From assembly GCA_049487715.1 (NCBI GenBank), contig CP150564.1:124001-188000 (forward strand): a stretch of DNA of 64,000 bases, read 5' to 3'. The DNA is from Pycnococcus provasolii (lineage: Eukaryota; Chlorophyta; Pseudoscourfieldiophyceae; Pseudoscourfieldiales). The notes beneath the pieces were generated by a model, which saw only the letters and a list, made by a program, of their open reading frames with translations, made no database searches and was not told the origin of the DNA. Of this stretch, positions 35,760 through 45,602 are shown piece after piece. Every line of letters starts with the position of its first letter. The stretch's first letter is position 1. The translations under genes were made by a program, and so were the position numbers.

Positions 35760-38690
35760 TTAATAATTAGTCTGGCGATAGAAATCGCGGTTTGTGCCGC
35801 CACCGCCACCGCCTCCACGGAAAGAACGGTAAAGCCCAGCACTCACTGCCAAGATCGCAAAGAGAATCACGACAGTTGCCCAGGCACGTACGGGTGACAT
35901 GACACCTGCTCTCGAACGATCGCCCTTTCTATTGTGGTGTCGCGTCGACACAGCGCCGCCGACAAAATCGCCACCATCCGTCGAATTCCGCAAGATCCCC
36001 CTCGGCAAGCCGTCGGGCCAAGTCGCACAGTTAAGCGACTCGCGAGCATACAACACCACCCTTCCACTCTCCTCACCCACGAGAACGTGATGGCCGATCC
36101 ACTCCGAGCCAATTTCCACCACCTCGACGTAAGCCGTGTGCGTGCCCAGCATCATGTCATTGCCCGCGTGCTTCATTGGCTCAGGCTGATGAAATTGCAA
36201 GCCCAGAGGCGAACGAGCATCTGGCTTGCCGCGGAGGAGAAGCAGCTGCGTTTTCTGCTTCGACGACGCGCCTCGCGACCGACGTCGGGTTGCGCCTTGC
36301 GGCACCCTCGAGCGCGCGTGCGTGCCGAGCAGCAAATCGAGGTGGCCATCCAAGTCGAGGTCCACGACCACGATGGAAATGCGCCCTAAGCTTCCCGGGA
36401 AGAGGGCGGATGCAGTACCAATGGGATCGCCGTTGACCAGCTTAAGTCGCCCACCGTCAGTCACGTGCACATCGCCGTGCCGGTAGTAAACACGCAGGTG
36501 GTCGTTTGGATCTAAGCTGACAAACCCGGCTGGCATGCGTGACGTCGGTGCAAATGTGCCAGGTTGCACGCGCCAAGCTCCTCGGTGTGTGGCGCCCTCC
36601 CCATCGCGCAGTACCGCGGGGCGGCGAAACGCCATTCCCCCGCTAGGATGCCGTGATGCCGGAACGCCCAGGAACAGAACGTGGCGATGGCGGACGTCCG
36701 TGGCGACGAGGTCCAGCATTCCGTCACCATCCCAGTCAATCGCACGAGGGCTCAGGTAGCCGTAGCGGTGCTCGAACGGCCCCTGCACAGGATAGTCTAG
36801 CTGATCGACATGCCGACCCGTGCACTTCGTCCTCGCATTCGCTCCGGCGTCAACGTCACGTCGAGGGCAAAGCACCGGCTCGTCGCCGAGCACCAAAGGC
36901 AGTGGGCCGCACTCGCTTGAGAACGAAGTCGAGCGCCATGCCGCCGATACACCGCGCTGGCCATCACACTGATTCGCGGTGCTTCGCGGTGCGCCGTGCA
37001 ACGCGACGAGTCGACCCTCGGAGTTGCCGCACACGACATCGAGGTACCCGTCGCCGTTGAAGTCGCCGACTGTGGGTACAGCCACGGTGCCGCAGAAGAG
37101 CGGTGCACCAGCCTCTTTCAGCGGAACGGCAGCCTCAAACGCCTTGCCACCGGCCACTGTGCGATATCCGTACATGGCACCCTCTCCACCCGCGATAAAT
37201 CCCGTCGCGCGTCCGCCACGACGATTTGGGGTGGCTGTCACATGTGGTGCGATTGTGGGATGCACGAGCAACGACGCGGGTGTGGCGGGGTTGGTGGTCA
37301 CGGCGACGTGCCTTCTGACTGGCCTTGCGGCGCCGAGCATACCCTTTTTCTCCACGCGGTGCTGATCGAATGCAAAGAAGAGGCCGTGGTGCGACCCGGT
37401 GAGGATGAGATCGTCGCCGATGTGTGCTATGCCGCCGAAACCGAACGGCCTCGTCGCTCCCGCGATTGGTGCAATCGACACGTTCGCGGACGCGACGCCG
37501 AGAGGCGGTGCTGTGCCAGCGTGCAGCTGCACGCGTGGCGGCTGGCGCCCCTGCCATCTCAGCTGGCCGTCGTAAGGGCGGAAGCGCGGGTCGCGCGGTG
37601 CCACGGCAGCCTGGCCACGGCTTACCGCCACAAGCAGCTTGGTGGTGTCCACGCACGGTACCGAGACGCACTGCGTGATCCACGCACCGCTGACACGCGG
37701 CGCGCCCGTGCGTTCTGCAGAGCCTGTGACTCGAAGTACGTCGTTGCTGTCGAGCGAGACGTCCGTAGATTGGTCGAGCTCCCAGGCGTCCCAGTTGAGC
37801 TTAAATAGCGTCACGCGCAGACGGCATCGCGCCTCTTCATCATTCTTGCTTGCTGCGCCACCTCCTCGCTTACGCGTTCGCTCGTCCCGCTCCTCCTCTT
37901 TGGCGCCGCAGTCGCGCCACGTGACAGCGGCGCGCACGCCGCCGTCTGGCACCTGCGTGATGGACGCATACACGACGAGCTTGTACGGCAGTCGTCTTCT
38001 GTTGACGTTGATTTTCAGTGCTTCAGGCTGTCGCGTCCACGTCGCGTCGATGGCATCCGTCGTTCCTTGGTTGGCGGTGTACGCGAACAGTCCTCTTGGT
38101 GCGTTAGCGGACGCGAGTCGCACGGATAGGCAGAAGAGGTACGTTTTGCTATCGTGCACGGCGGTTCCTACGGGAATCGACCACACTCCACACGACATCG
38201 GCATACGTTTTGCATTACCACCACCACGACCACCACCAGTGTTCGTTGGAGCTGGCGCGATGGCTTTCGCCGACCACATCGGATGCGACCTTAACATGGT
38301 TGCACTCCCAGGGTCCCAGGAAGGGGTGGCCACAGGTGCTGACACAGGGGCTGGCACTTCTTCCTGTGACCCTGCCCCTTCCCCATCACCGACGACGACG
38401 CCTGATGATGACAAGTCGTTCCTCTCCCCCCCATTCTCCGTCATCTTCCTCTCATCCAAGCCATCCAATCCTTTCCCAACCAGACCAACCTTCCCAACCA
38501 GTTCAGAGGCCACACCATCCCTTCCAGCCACGCCATCCCTTCCAGCCACGCCATCCCTTCCAGAAGCAGGCAAGGACGAAGCGGCCGAAGCGGCCGAAGA
38601 GGCCGAGGCTGAAGCTTCACCACTCACCAATATTAAAAGGAAGAGCAGCCACGACATGGACACGGACAGTCTCAAAAGCCTCCGCGCCAT
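35760..38690 (-). CDS. FG-GAP/VCBS-repeat type I membrane protein (integrin-alpha-like)
   Basis: 976 residues from MARRLLRLS. A signal peptide is clear (SMSWLLFLLILVSGEASA). GRDGVA is repeated three times near 44-62 from an 18-bp DNA repeat. The ectodomain has FG-GAP-type calcium loops: VGDFNGDGYLDVVCGN, DWDGDGMLDLVATD and VVDLDLDGHLDLLLGT. One transmembrane helix lies near the C-terminus (ATVVILFAILAVSAGLY), then a short cytosolic tail with poly-Gly and RDFYRQTNY. This architecture is shared with integrin alpha chains and with plant DEX1 and animal ITFG1; none can be chosen with certainty. Expected role: cell surface or endomembrane adhesion or glycoprotein handling. Confidence 0.8.
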   Translation of the reverse strand: MARRLLRLSVSMSWLLFLLILVSGEASASASSAASAASSLPASGRDGVAGRDGVAGRDGVASELVGKVGLVGKGLDGLDERKMTENGGERNDLSSSGVVVGDGEGAGSQEEVPAPVSAPVATPSWDPGSATMLRSHPMWSAKAIAPAPTNTGGGRGGGNAKRMPMSCGVWSIPVGTAVHDSKTYLFCLSVRLASANAPRGLFAYTANQGTTDAIDATWTRQPEALKINVNRRRLPYKLVVYASITQVPDGGVRAAVTWRDCGAKEEERDERTRKRGGGAASKNDEEARCRLRVTLFKLNWDAWELDQSTDVSLDSNDVLRVTGSAERTGAPRVSGAWITQCVSVPCVDTTKLLVAVSRGQAAVAPRDPRFRPYDGQLRWQGRQPPRVQLHAGTAPPLGVASANVSIAPIAGATRPFGFGGIAHIGDDLILTGSHHGLFFAFDQHRVEKKGMLGAARPVRRHVAVTTNPATPASLLVHPTIAPHVTATPNRRGGRATGFIAGGEGAMYGYRTVAGGKAFEAAVPLKEAGAPLFCGTVAVPTVGDFNGDGYLDVVCGNSEGRLVALHGAPRSTANQCDGQRGVSAAWRSTSFSSECGPLPLVLGDEPVLCPRRDVDAGANARTKCTGRHVDQLDYPVQGPFEHRYGYLSPRAIDWDGDGMLDLVATDVRHRHVLFLGVPASRHPSGGMAFRRPAVLRDGEGATHRGAWRVQPGTFAPTSRMPAGFVSLDPNDHLRVYYRHGDVHVTDGGRLKLVNGDPIGTASALFPGSLGRISIVVVDLDLDGHLDLLLGTHARSRVPQGATRRRSRGASSKQKTQLLLLRGKPDARSPLGLQFHQPEPMKHAGNDMMLGTHTAYVEVVEIGSEWIGHHVLVGEESGRVVLYARESLNCATWPDGLPRGILRNSTDGGDFVGGAVSTRHHNRKGDRSRAGVMSPVRAWATVVILFAILAVSAGLYRSFRGGGGGGGTNRDFYRQTNY

Positions 38691-39581
38691 GGCGGGATCG
38701 GGATCGGGCAAAAGCGGGAAGATAGTCCACAACCTCAAGGGCAAGGCCCAAGGGGGGAGGGCGGCAACACCCCCCCCCCCGGGTTAGGGTTAGGGTTAGG
38801 GTTACCCGTTTACTGGGCCAAGGGCGTATCCCCCTCCCCTCCCTCCAGGCTGCCAGGCTACCAGGCTTCCTAAAGGTATGTACTCTTTGTCTTCTGAGGC
38901 ACCTACCTCTCTGCCTCAGAGGCGTCCTTCTCCCTCTATTGCGTTGTGCCCTCTTCTTCTGTGTTTCCCCTTTCCACCGCCCTTGGGGCCCACCCACGCC
39001 CAACACCCAACAATAGGCCAACAACATTTTACCAACTAACCTTAGCTCGAACTCGTGCTTGTCTCGTGGGAGTGACACACTGAGTGTTTGATAATTGCAA
39101 AGGGGGGCCCTTTGCACCCCCCTTGGGCTTTTTCCCAATAAAGTTCAAGGTTGCCGGGATCCCGCAATTGGGTTTTCCGGGTACTGTAAACGGCCGGGAT
39201 CCCAGAATGGCAGAATGACTTTAGAAGCGGAGGCAACTTTAAGATGCAACCCCAATAAGGTTCGGCCTAAAAGGTAATAAGAACGAAGGGAAGGGGGGCA
39301 GGCCAGTGCAGCAGGCCAGTACATAAGAGGCAGTGATAGTAAGAGGCCGGCGTTGGGGAATATTCGGCCGAATGCATTGGGCAGGGGAAAAGGACCCCTA
39401 GGTGGGGACCGGCCGGGAACTGCTTTGCTTTGGTCGAGCAATTAGGTCGGGGAAGGAACTGGTTTCCCCCCCGGCCCCGGAGTTTCCCATCACCGTTCGG
39501 CAACGTTCCCCGGGCGTTTTTCCCATCACTCCGGCCCCATCACTCCCTCGTGGCCTCTTAACTTGTTTGCGAGACCTTCCC
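38691..39581. promoter_or_regulatory. Divergent intergenic region, FG-GAP / ODA10-like
   Basis: About 890 bp. Holds a C-run followed by (TTAGGG)4 at 38781-38807, repeated GCCGGGATCCC motifs (39152, 39191), the shared 44-bp element (39425-39471) and tandem CATCACTCC units (39522-39547) before the ATG. No gene seen. Confidence 0.55.
38781..38807 (+). repeat. Interstitial telomere-type run (TTAGGG)4
   Basis: Four units directly after a C10 run, about 90 bp upstream of the FG-GAP gene (CCCTAA in its sense direction). Confidence 0.88.
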
Positions 39582-41615
39582 ATGGCGTCGACGCCTGCCT
39601 CGGCATCACTGGCACACAACCTTAAGGCCTCTGATAACTCCTCGTCAGATGTTTCGGGTGCGTTCTCCGTCGCGCGCGTCTCTGCGCACTCCTTGCAGTC
39701 CTCCTCCTTACCAGGAGTAGGCTCGGCGCCTACCACGCCCAAAGCCTCTTTAAAACAACCCTTGACGCCTGGGGGGGCGCGAGGAGTTGCCGGAGGGGGT
39801 GGGGAACTTGACAATCTTGGGGTCTCGCAAACGCCGGGGGGACAAAGAGGAGCGGGTATCGTCGGACGCAGCGAGTCGCGCCTGGGAAAGTTTGCGGAAG
39901 CGCAAGAAGTTGCCAAGACGCTTGGAGCGCAGGCGGCGCAAGACAAGGCGAGGCGCATCGCGCAACAACAAAAGCAAAAGCGCGAAGCGAGCGAGCCGGC
40001 GCCGGAAGAAGTGCTCGGTGAACTCGAGAGAAACGTCGAAGTCCTGCGGGCGCGCCTCGACCGACTCGTGCGCGCAAACGAAAGCAAGGTGTCCGACCTC
40101 GCGCGAAGCCAGGACAAACTCAACGACGTGGAGACGTCGCTCAGCGGCATGGCTGACCTCACGTCCGAAATATCCATGGCGTCGATAAGCACAGCCAGCG
40201 GTGACCTCACCGCACCAGTCGCGCTGAGCATCGGCGAGTCGGCATTCGACTTCGACGACACCGCCTTCAACTTGCCAGCCGGGGCGACGCCCGCGGAGAA
40301 GGAGGCGCACATACGCGAGCTATTCAACAAGCTTGAGAAGGCGGGATGGAAACTGCGCGAGAGCGCCGCCATCAACAACACGTACAAGCAGATGCTGACC
40401 CGCATCGAGCGGCAGTGCCTCGACATGCCGCAGAACGCGGCGTGGCTCGAGAGCGAGCTCGCGCGCGTGTCGAACGAAAGCCTCAAGGCTGACCAGGACA
40501 TGCACCGCGCGACGCACATGCGCGATCAGGCAAAGCGCGACATCGCGGTGATCAACACTGCCATCTTGGAGGGACGCGTCGAGTGGACCGCGCTCATTCA
40601 GGGGCGAAAGGACAAGCTGCAGGAGGTTAAGCAAATGAACGCGGATGCCGCGAAGCGCCACAAGAGGTCGCAGCTGCTTTTGGCAAAGGCGACGGGCGAC
40701 ATGACGAAGAAGGACGAACTCGTCGCCAAGTCGAAGCACATCGCGAGGCATCTCGAAAGATCAAAGTCGGGACACGACAAGGTTGGCGCTGCCCAGGATC
40801 TGATGCGCATGGAGGAAATGTTCCACAAAATTCGCATGATGACGGGCGAGGAGGACCTCGACGCCATCGTGGACGGAATCATCAACACGGGCAGCCTCAC
40901 CGACAGGCTGAACAACAGCGTGAGCCGCCTGAGCAAGGAAGTCAAGGATAGAAAGAGCAAGCTCGCGCAGGCGGAGAACGACTTCATGGATCTGCGTCTA
41001 ATGGGCGACAGCTTTGCGATGGCTCGCCAGCAGGTTGATGTGGTGGACGAAAAACTCGACGAGACGATGCGCGAGAACGTGAGCGCAAAGTTTAACTTCG
41101 AGAAGAAGCAAACAATTCTCGTTCAGGCGAAAATTGGCATGGAAGGAACACTAGAGCGCATTGACGCTGTCAGCAACAAGAAGTCGGCATTCACGGAAGG
41201 TAATCCGCCGCCGGAATCTGCGCAGAGCGTCGAGGTGCTCTTGAAGCTTATGGAGTCGCGGCTTGGTTCATTGACGGACGTGCTGAACAGTGCCAAGGGG
41301 GTCGAGTCTGCTGCACCTGCTGCTGCTCATGCCGATGCGAACGCCGACGAGGATCTGCCCACGTCGGCGCCAGTTGAAGAAGTCGAGGGTGCTGGCGGCG
41401 CAGGTGGCGTGGAGGATACAAAGGACACTTCGCCGTCGAGTGTTCCTACACAGAACATTGTGATCAACCCATACAGTCCCACACGCCGGTGGGGAGTCCT
41501 TGACAGGAATGATCTCCTGAATGAACACGACGAGGATTCCGACGATAGTGGTACTGACGAGGACGAAAGCTATGAACAACCTCTATCTCGAAAGGTTGTC
41601 AAAGGATCTGGATAG
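39582..41615 (+). CDS. Outer-dynein-arm docking coiled-coil protein, CCDC151/ODA10 (ODAD3)-like
   Basis: 677 residues, mostly coiled coil. After a Ser/Gly/Pro-rich N-terminus, helical segments carry the docking-complex pattern: NTYKQMLTRIERQC, HRATHMRDQAKRDIAVINTA, then MEEMFHKIRMMTGEEDLDAIVDGI, which matches the family's F-x-K-I-x-x-x-TG-x-x-D-x-D-x-x-I motif, followed by LTDRLNNSVSRLSKEVKDR and QAKIGMEGTLERID. This pattern fits CCDC151/ODA10 better than CCDC63/114. Known role of the family: assembly and docking of outer dynein arms. Its end is convergent with the second dynein-domain gene (24 bp apart). The C-terminal ~90 residues are acidic and unique. Start: first ATG after the CATCACTCC units. 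Confidence 0.65.
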   Translation: MASTPASASLAHNLKASDNSSSDVSGAFSVARVSAHSLQSSSLPGVGSAPTTPKASLKQPLTPGGARGVAGGGGELDNLGVSQTPGGQRGAGIVGRSESRLGKFAEAQEVAKTLGAQAAQDKARRIAQQQKQKREASEPAPEEVLGELERNVEVLRARLDRLVRANESKVSDLARSQDKLNDVETSLSGMADLTSEISMASISTASGDLTAPVALSIGESAFDFDDTAFNLPAGATPAEKEAHIRELFNKLEKAGWKLRESAAINNTYKQMLTRIERQCLDMPQNAAWLESELARVSNESLKADQDMHRATHMRDQAKRDIAVINTAILEGRVEWTALIQGRKDKLQEVKQMNADAAKRHKRSQLLLAKATGDMTKKDELVAKSKHIARHLERSKSGHDKVGAAQDLMRMEEMFHKIRMMTGEEDLDAIVDGIINTGSLTDRLNNSVSRLSKEVKDRKSKLAQAENDFMDLRLMGDSFAMARQQVDVVDEKLDETMRENVSAKFNFEKKQTILVQAKIGMEGTLERIDAVSNKKSAFTEGNPPPESAQSVEVLLKLMESRLGSLTDVLNSAKGVESAAPAAAHADANADEDLPTSAPVEEVEGAGGAGGVEDTKDTSPSSVPTQNIVINPYSPTRRWGVLDRNDLLNEHDEDSDDSGTDEDESYEQPLSRKVVKGSG

Positions 41616-41639
41616 TAGTGTTACTTTCTTCACATTCGT

Positions 41640-44600
41640 TCATTTGAAAGGAGCTTGATTTCGCCTCTTCCCCTTCTTCTTCTTCGGGAACACCTCGCCA
41701 CTATTCCCGATACCTTCATGCGCCATCCTCTCCTTTGCTTGCTGGTATTCTGGCGACGTTGCTTTCGTTGAATCATCACCTTGCTCTGATTTGACAAAAC
41801 TTGTAGCTTGACTTATGATTGCACCCGTTGCCTCGGTAATGGTCGAATTATCATATTCCTTCTGATGTTCCGGAGCCTGCTCTTTCTCCTCAATGACAGC
41901 CTTAACCTTCGAGCGAAGGTTGTCCTTTTGCAGATGCGCTTGGAGAAAGTTTATAAGTACTGTCAACGCTTTCGAAGCGGCTTCCAGATCTTCCCTCCTT
42001 AAATTTTGTATGAGGTTGCGGATTGAACGCAGCGACCGATACGCAATCGGGTAGTACGGATTGCCTTCGTCGACTTCCGCTGGACAGTGCAAATTCTCGT
42101 ATTTTTGCAATAATGAGCTAGCTGGCCTGCGCCCGAGTTTTCTCAGGCGATTCACGATACTGCTCCAAACGATCTGTTGCTGAGTCGGTGCATCCATCCA
42201 GGCGTGGGGCACAACTGTCGTACCGGCATCTTCGACGTACACGTCACTCTCATCCGGGAGATTTTGGAAGAGGCTGTGGTCTCGTGGTTCCAGGAGCATA
42301 AATAGCGAACATACCGTACGAATCACAATCTCGGGAGCCTTTTTGTAACCGCGCATTTCCTTCAGTGCATCGTCTAGAATACTAGATGACTGGAAACGCC
42401 GTAGTTGTACGTCAATCCACATCTGATTATGCACCGCTTCCAGTACGCATGCATCAAAGCGAGGAGGTTCCTGTGACAATTGTACGTCATCCTGAGACGA
42501 GTCCGCACTCTGCGACACTTCCGTTCCATGAGTCGCGTCTGTACTCTGAGACGAGTCCGCACTCTGCGACGCCGCCTCGATGTGCTTTGCTGCTTCACTC
42601 TGCAATATCGCCTCTTGCTGACTGCTCCTTGTGCTCTTCGCAGCTTCCTTGTACAGCTCGACGAATTCATTTAACCACCTCATTTTATTCGCATCAATAC
42701 TTTCGATCGCGTGCTTGGAATCTATAGACTGCGCGCCCACGTTTTCCAATCCGGTTGCGATGATAGCGCAAACAATAGGCAATTTCCCACCCTCTTCGTC
42801 CTTTTCGGAAACCTCTACGACGATGGGAATGAAGATGACGTCGTCACCCTCAGCATTTTTGCATGCAGTCAAATTGCCAGACGTGTACGCGGTGATGAGA
42901 GCGGGGGAATCTTCAAATCTCTCAACCACAGCTCCCAAGCAACCTTGATCCTTTCGTGCATAGACACACATGGGTGCCGCAAGCTGCTCCTCTACTCCAT
43001 TGTCAAGCTTGAAAGTGGCGGTGCGTCCCGTGGGTTTCCACAGAAGGATATTTGGATGCACGTCCTTCGGCATTGCACTGGCTTGGTGAATCAGTTCGCC
43101 TATGTACGGGTCGCCGCCACGCGCCGAGGTGGCGCACGCGTACATCCGCTGAAATAATATCGCTGCATTCGCCAAAAAGCAGGGACCGGTGTCTACACCT
43201 GAGCCAGAAGCTCCGATACGTGTGTCCGCATGTGAGCGAAGTTCCTCCAAGCTTGCCTGCAACGTCTGATTCTCTGCCAAGTACTTGTCGCGCTGCTGGA
43301 GAACCTCCTCGTCAGCATTCGCCTCTGCGTTCAATAACATTTGCTTCGTGTCCGCGAGTGCCGCCTCCAACTCGGGGTTGGCATTCACCTCAATGCGCAC
43401 AACCACCTGATCCGATGCTTGCTCAGCGATCGTTGCTGCTTGTTGTGCTAGTGCTTCCGCGGAAGCTTGTGCTTCCGCACGAAGTCTTTCCAACTCAGCC
43501 TCGAGTACGGCAGAACGCTGCTTGATCTCCTCGATCAACAGCGTTTGTTCCTCCATTTTTTTTCTACGTTCCTCCTCCTCTTCCAAGCTTTTAGCAGCAC
43601 GATTGTCAGCATCAATCGCATCTTGGTAGCTCTGGCTTGCCTTGAGAGAAAGTCGGGTACGCTCTTCACGCTCTAATTCGAGTTCCTTGTGCGCTTTCTT
43701 GAGCATATCACCCAAGTGTGAGATCTGGTTCTTTTGGTTTTGATTCACGCTGTCCATGGATCCATTCTTTTGCATCTGGCCATCATAGGAAAGTTGCATG
43801 CTTTTGAGGCTGACACGGAGCTGCATTGCGACGTTTTTGCTATCTTTAAGCTGGGCGCGCAATTCTGCGATGGTCTCATCTCTACTGGCCACCTCGCTCT
43901 CTAAATCTTGCGACCTTATCCGCTCCGCTTCAAAACGTTGCTTCCACACCTCAAGTTCAGCAGTCACCGCATTGTACTTATCTCGCTCCTTTGCTTGCTT
44001 GTTCAGCAGCTTGTTCAACTCTCGCTTAATTTCCTGGCGCTCCCTTCCGAAGCTTTTTTCGAGATCTCGCACCACAAGCTTGTTGTCCATCGACTGAGAC
44101 TCGATGACGGACTTCTTCACCGCCTCAACGTTTTGATTTTCATACGTGAGTCTTTTGATTTCCAATTCCTGTGCCTCCGCAGCCTTCTTGTGCTCCTCGA
44201 TTTCATTCTGGAGCTCTTGGCGCTGCTCCTTGCACGTTGCATCGACGTCTCGTAGACCGTCCATCAGCACGCGCAGAAGACCGCCTTGCAGGCGCACGAG
44301 TGAGACTGCATCCTCGCGAGCGCGGGGGGCGAGCTGTGAGACGTAAGTGCACAGGCGAAAGAGGTCCATGCGCACAATCTCGCTTTCGTCTCGTCCGGCG
44401 AGTGGCGGGACGGTTCCCATTTCGCGATGGTGCTCCCAGACAGCGCGGCTGCGCATACCCTCTGGCGCTTCTGCCCACCCTCCGGCAGCGGTGTGCATGC
44501 CAAGGTGGCCGTCCAGGCTTGCGATGTGGACTCGGTCGTACAGCTCTTGGATGAAGTCGGGTGGGTTGCTGACCGCAAGGCTCATGAGCGGTCTGTGCGG

Positions 44601-45602
44601 GTCTGTGCGGGTTGATTCGACGCGCACTGGCAGCAGCGGTGACCACATGAGCTCATCGGGCTGCAGGACGCGAACGTCAAAGTGCATGTACAGCCACGGG
44701 CCCGCGGCGGTGGATGGGAGTGGCTGCCGATGCTGCTGCATCCGTCGCTGCTTCTCATCCGGCGCGTCGACGATTTCGTCAGCTCCCATTCCACCGAAGC
44801 TTCTCGGCTGAACGGCACGCTGAATTTGCTTGTCGTCGAAGTAGTAGCGCGTCCATCCTGTTGGCGCCGCCTGCACTCCGATGGAGACTCCTGACGTTGG
44901 CAAGATGATGCGCTGCGACGGTTTGGTAGCGGCGAGCGAAGCTGTGTACGTTGCGATACTTTGCGCGATTGGCATTTTGAGCGATTCGTTGGCATAGTCG
45001 TCGTCGTCGTCGTCGCGGCCGCCGCCGTTGTTGGCGCCTTCTTGAGTCGTTTGCACGAACGTCGCCGTTGCTGTCGCCGTGGATGGACTTGCGTGTCCCT
45101 GGACGACGCGTGCCTCTCCAGCGACGACTACGCCTGACATCATGCGACTGCGGTATCCCTTGCGTTCGCGCGGTGCCGTCGCAGCTACCACCTGCACGCG
45201 TGCCATTTTGACAGCCTCAGCTGCCGCCTCTCCCGACATCTGCGCGACGAGTCGTTCGTGGTATCTCCTCCTTCCTCTCACTCCGGGTGAGGCGAGGCTT
45301 CTCGGCGACAGCACGGTGTCTGTCGACAGTCCCGCGTGTGGTCTACTTTGTGGTCGGTTTTGGTTGGTGTTGTGACTGCTTTCTTGTTGCTTTGTCGTCG
45401 TCGTCGTCGTCGTCGTCGCAGCTTTGGTGGAACTTGCGTGTCCCCTTGGACTCTGGTGGACGGGTGGCAGCACGACGGAGCTTGCCGCGACACGAGCGGG
45501 CAGAGGTGCAGCCTGTACAGCATCCTGAGCATCCGGAGGAGGAGTTGGCTTGGGTGCGGCATTAGTTGTCATGACGACGTTGTATGATGTTGACGGCCAC
45601 AT
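41640..45602 (-). CDS. Coiled-coil protein with apparent dynein-type microtubule-binding domain (second of two)
   Basis: 1320 residues from MWPSTSYN (an ATG at 45572 would give 1310). Order: long low-complexity N-terminus; a folded region (PWLYMHFDVRVLQPDELMWSP); coiled coil of ~320 residues beginning near LMDGLRDVDATCKEQ; a GAF-like alpha/beta part with GPCFLANAAILFQRMY and LPIVCAIIATGLENV; Ser/Gln linker; then at about 1075-1230 a block matching the dynein stalk-tip: ALKEMRGYKKAPEIVIRTV, VWSSIVNRLRKLG, SSLLQKYENLHCPAEV, and LRSIRNLIQNLRREDLEAAS followed by KALTVLINFLQAH. The tail is KKKKGKRRN. Same order as the gene at 8883. No motor domain. Seen: motifs. Known: in dynein these helices bind tubulin. 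Inferred: microtubule-associated ciliary protein. Confidence 0.6.
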   Translation of the reverse strand: MWPSTSYNVVMTTNAAPKPTPPPDAQDAVQAAPLPARVAASSVVLPPVHQSPRGHASSTKAATTTTTTTTKQQESSHNTNQNRPQSRPHAGLSTDTVLSPRSLASPGVRGRRRYHERLVAQMSGEAAAEAVKMARVQVVAATAPRERKGYRSRMMSGVVVAGEARVVQGHASPSTATATATFVQTTQEGANNGGGRDDDDDDYANESLKMPIAQSIATYTASLAATKPSQRIILPTSGVSIGVQAAPTGWTRYYFDDKQIQRAVQPRSFGGMGADEIVDAPDEKQRRMQQHRQPLPSTAAGPWLYMHFDVRVLQPDELMWSPLLPVRVESTRTDPHRPLMSLAVSNPPDFIQELYDRVHIASLDGHLGMHTAAGGWAEAPEGMRSRAVWEHHREMGTVPPLAGRDESEIVRMDLFRLCTYVSQLAPRAREDAVSLVRLQGGLLRVLMDGLRDVDATCKEQRQELQNEIEEHKKAAEAQELEIKRLTYENQNVEAVKKSVIESQSMDNKLVVRDLEKSFGRERQEIKRELNKLLNKQAKERDKYNAVTAELEVWKQRFEAERIRSQDLESEVASRDETIAELRAQLKDSKNVAMQLRVSLKSMQLSYDGQMQKNGSMDSVNQNQKNQISHLGDMLKKAHKELELEREERTRLSLKASQSYQDAIDADNRAAKSLEEEEERRKKMEEQTLLIEEIKQRSAVLEAELERLRAEAQASAEALAQQAATIAEQASDQVVVRIEVNANPELEAALADTKQMLLNAEANADEEVLQQRDKYLAENQTLQASLEELRSHADTRIGASGSGVDTGPCFLANAAILFQRMYACATSARGGDPYIGELIHQASAMPKDVHPNILLWKPTGRTATFKLDNGVEEQLAAPMCVYARKDQGCLGAVVERFEDSPALITAYTSGNLTACKNAEGDDVIFIPIVVEVSEKDEEGGKLPIVCAIIATGLENVGAQSIDSKHAIESIDANKMRWLNEFVELYKEAAKSTRSSQQEAILQSEAAKHIEAASQSADSSQSTDATHGTEVSQSADSSQDDVQLSQEPPRFDACVLEAVHNQMWIDVQLRRFQSSSILDDALKEMRGYKKAPEIVIRTVCSLFMLLEPRDHSLFQNLPDESDVYVEDAGTTVVPHAWMDAPTQQQIVWSSIVNRLRKLGRRPASSLLQKYENLHCPAEVDEGNPYYPIAYRSLRSIRNLIQNLRREDLEAASKALTVLINFLQAHLQKDNLRSKVKAVIEEKEQAPEHQKEYDNSTITEATGAIISQATSFVKSEQGDDSTKATSPEYQQAKERMAHEGIGNSGEVFPKKKKGKRRNQAPFK

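Noticed and set aside
37639-38787. Plus-strand open frame of 382 codons over the FG-GAP gene
   Set aside because: Antisense to a gene with signal peptide, calcium loops and membrane helix; composition is Ser/Pro-rich shadow.
39582-41615. Identification as IFT74
   Set aside because: Length and coiled coil fit, but the F-x-K-I-x-x-x-TG-x-x-D motif and the RDQAKRDI segment match the CCDC151/ODA10 docking family better.
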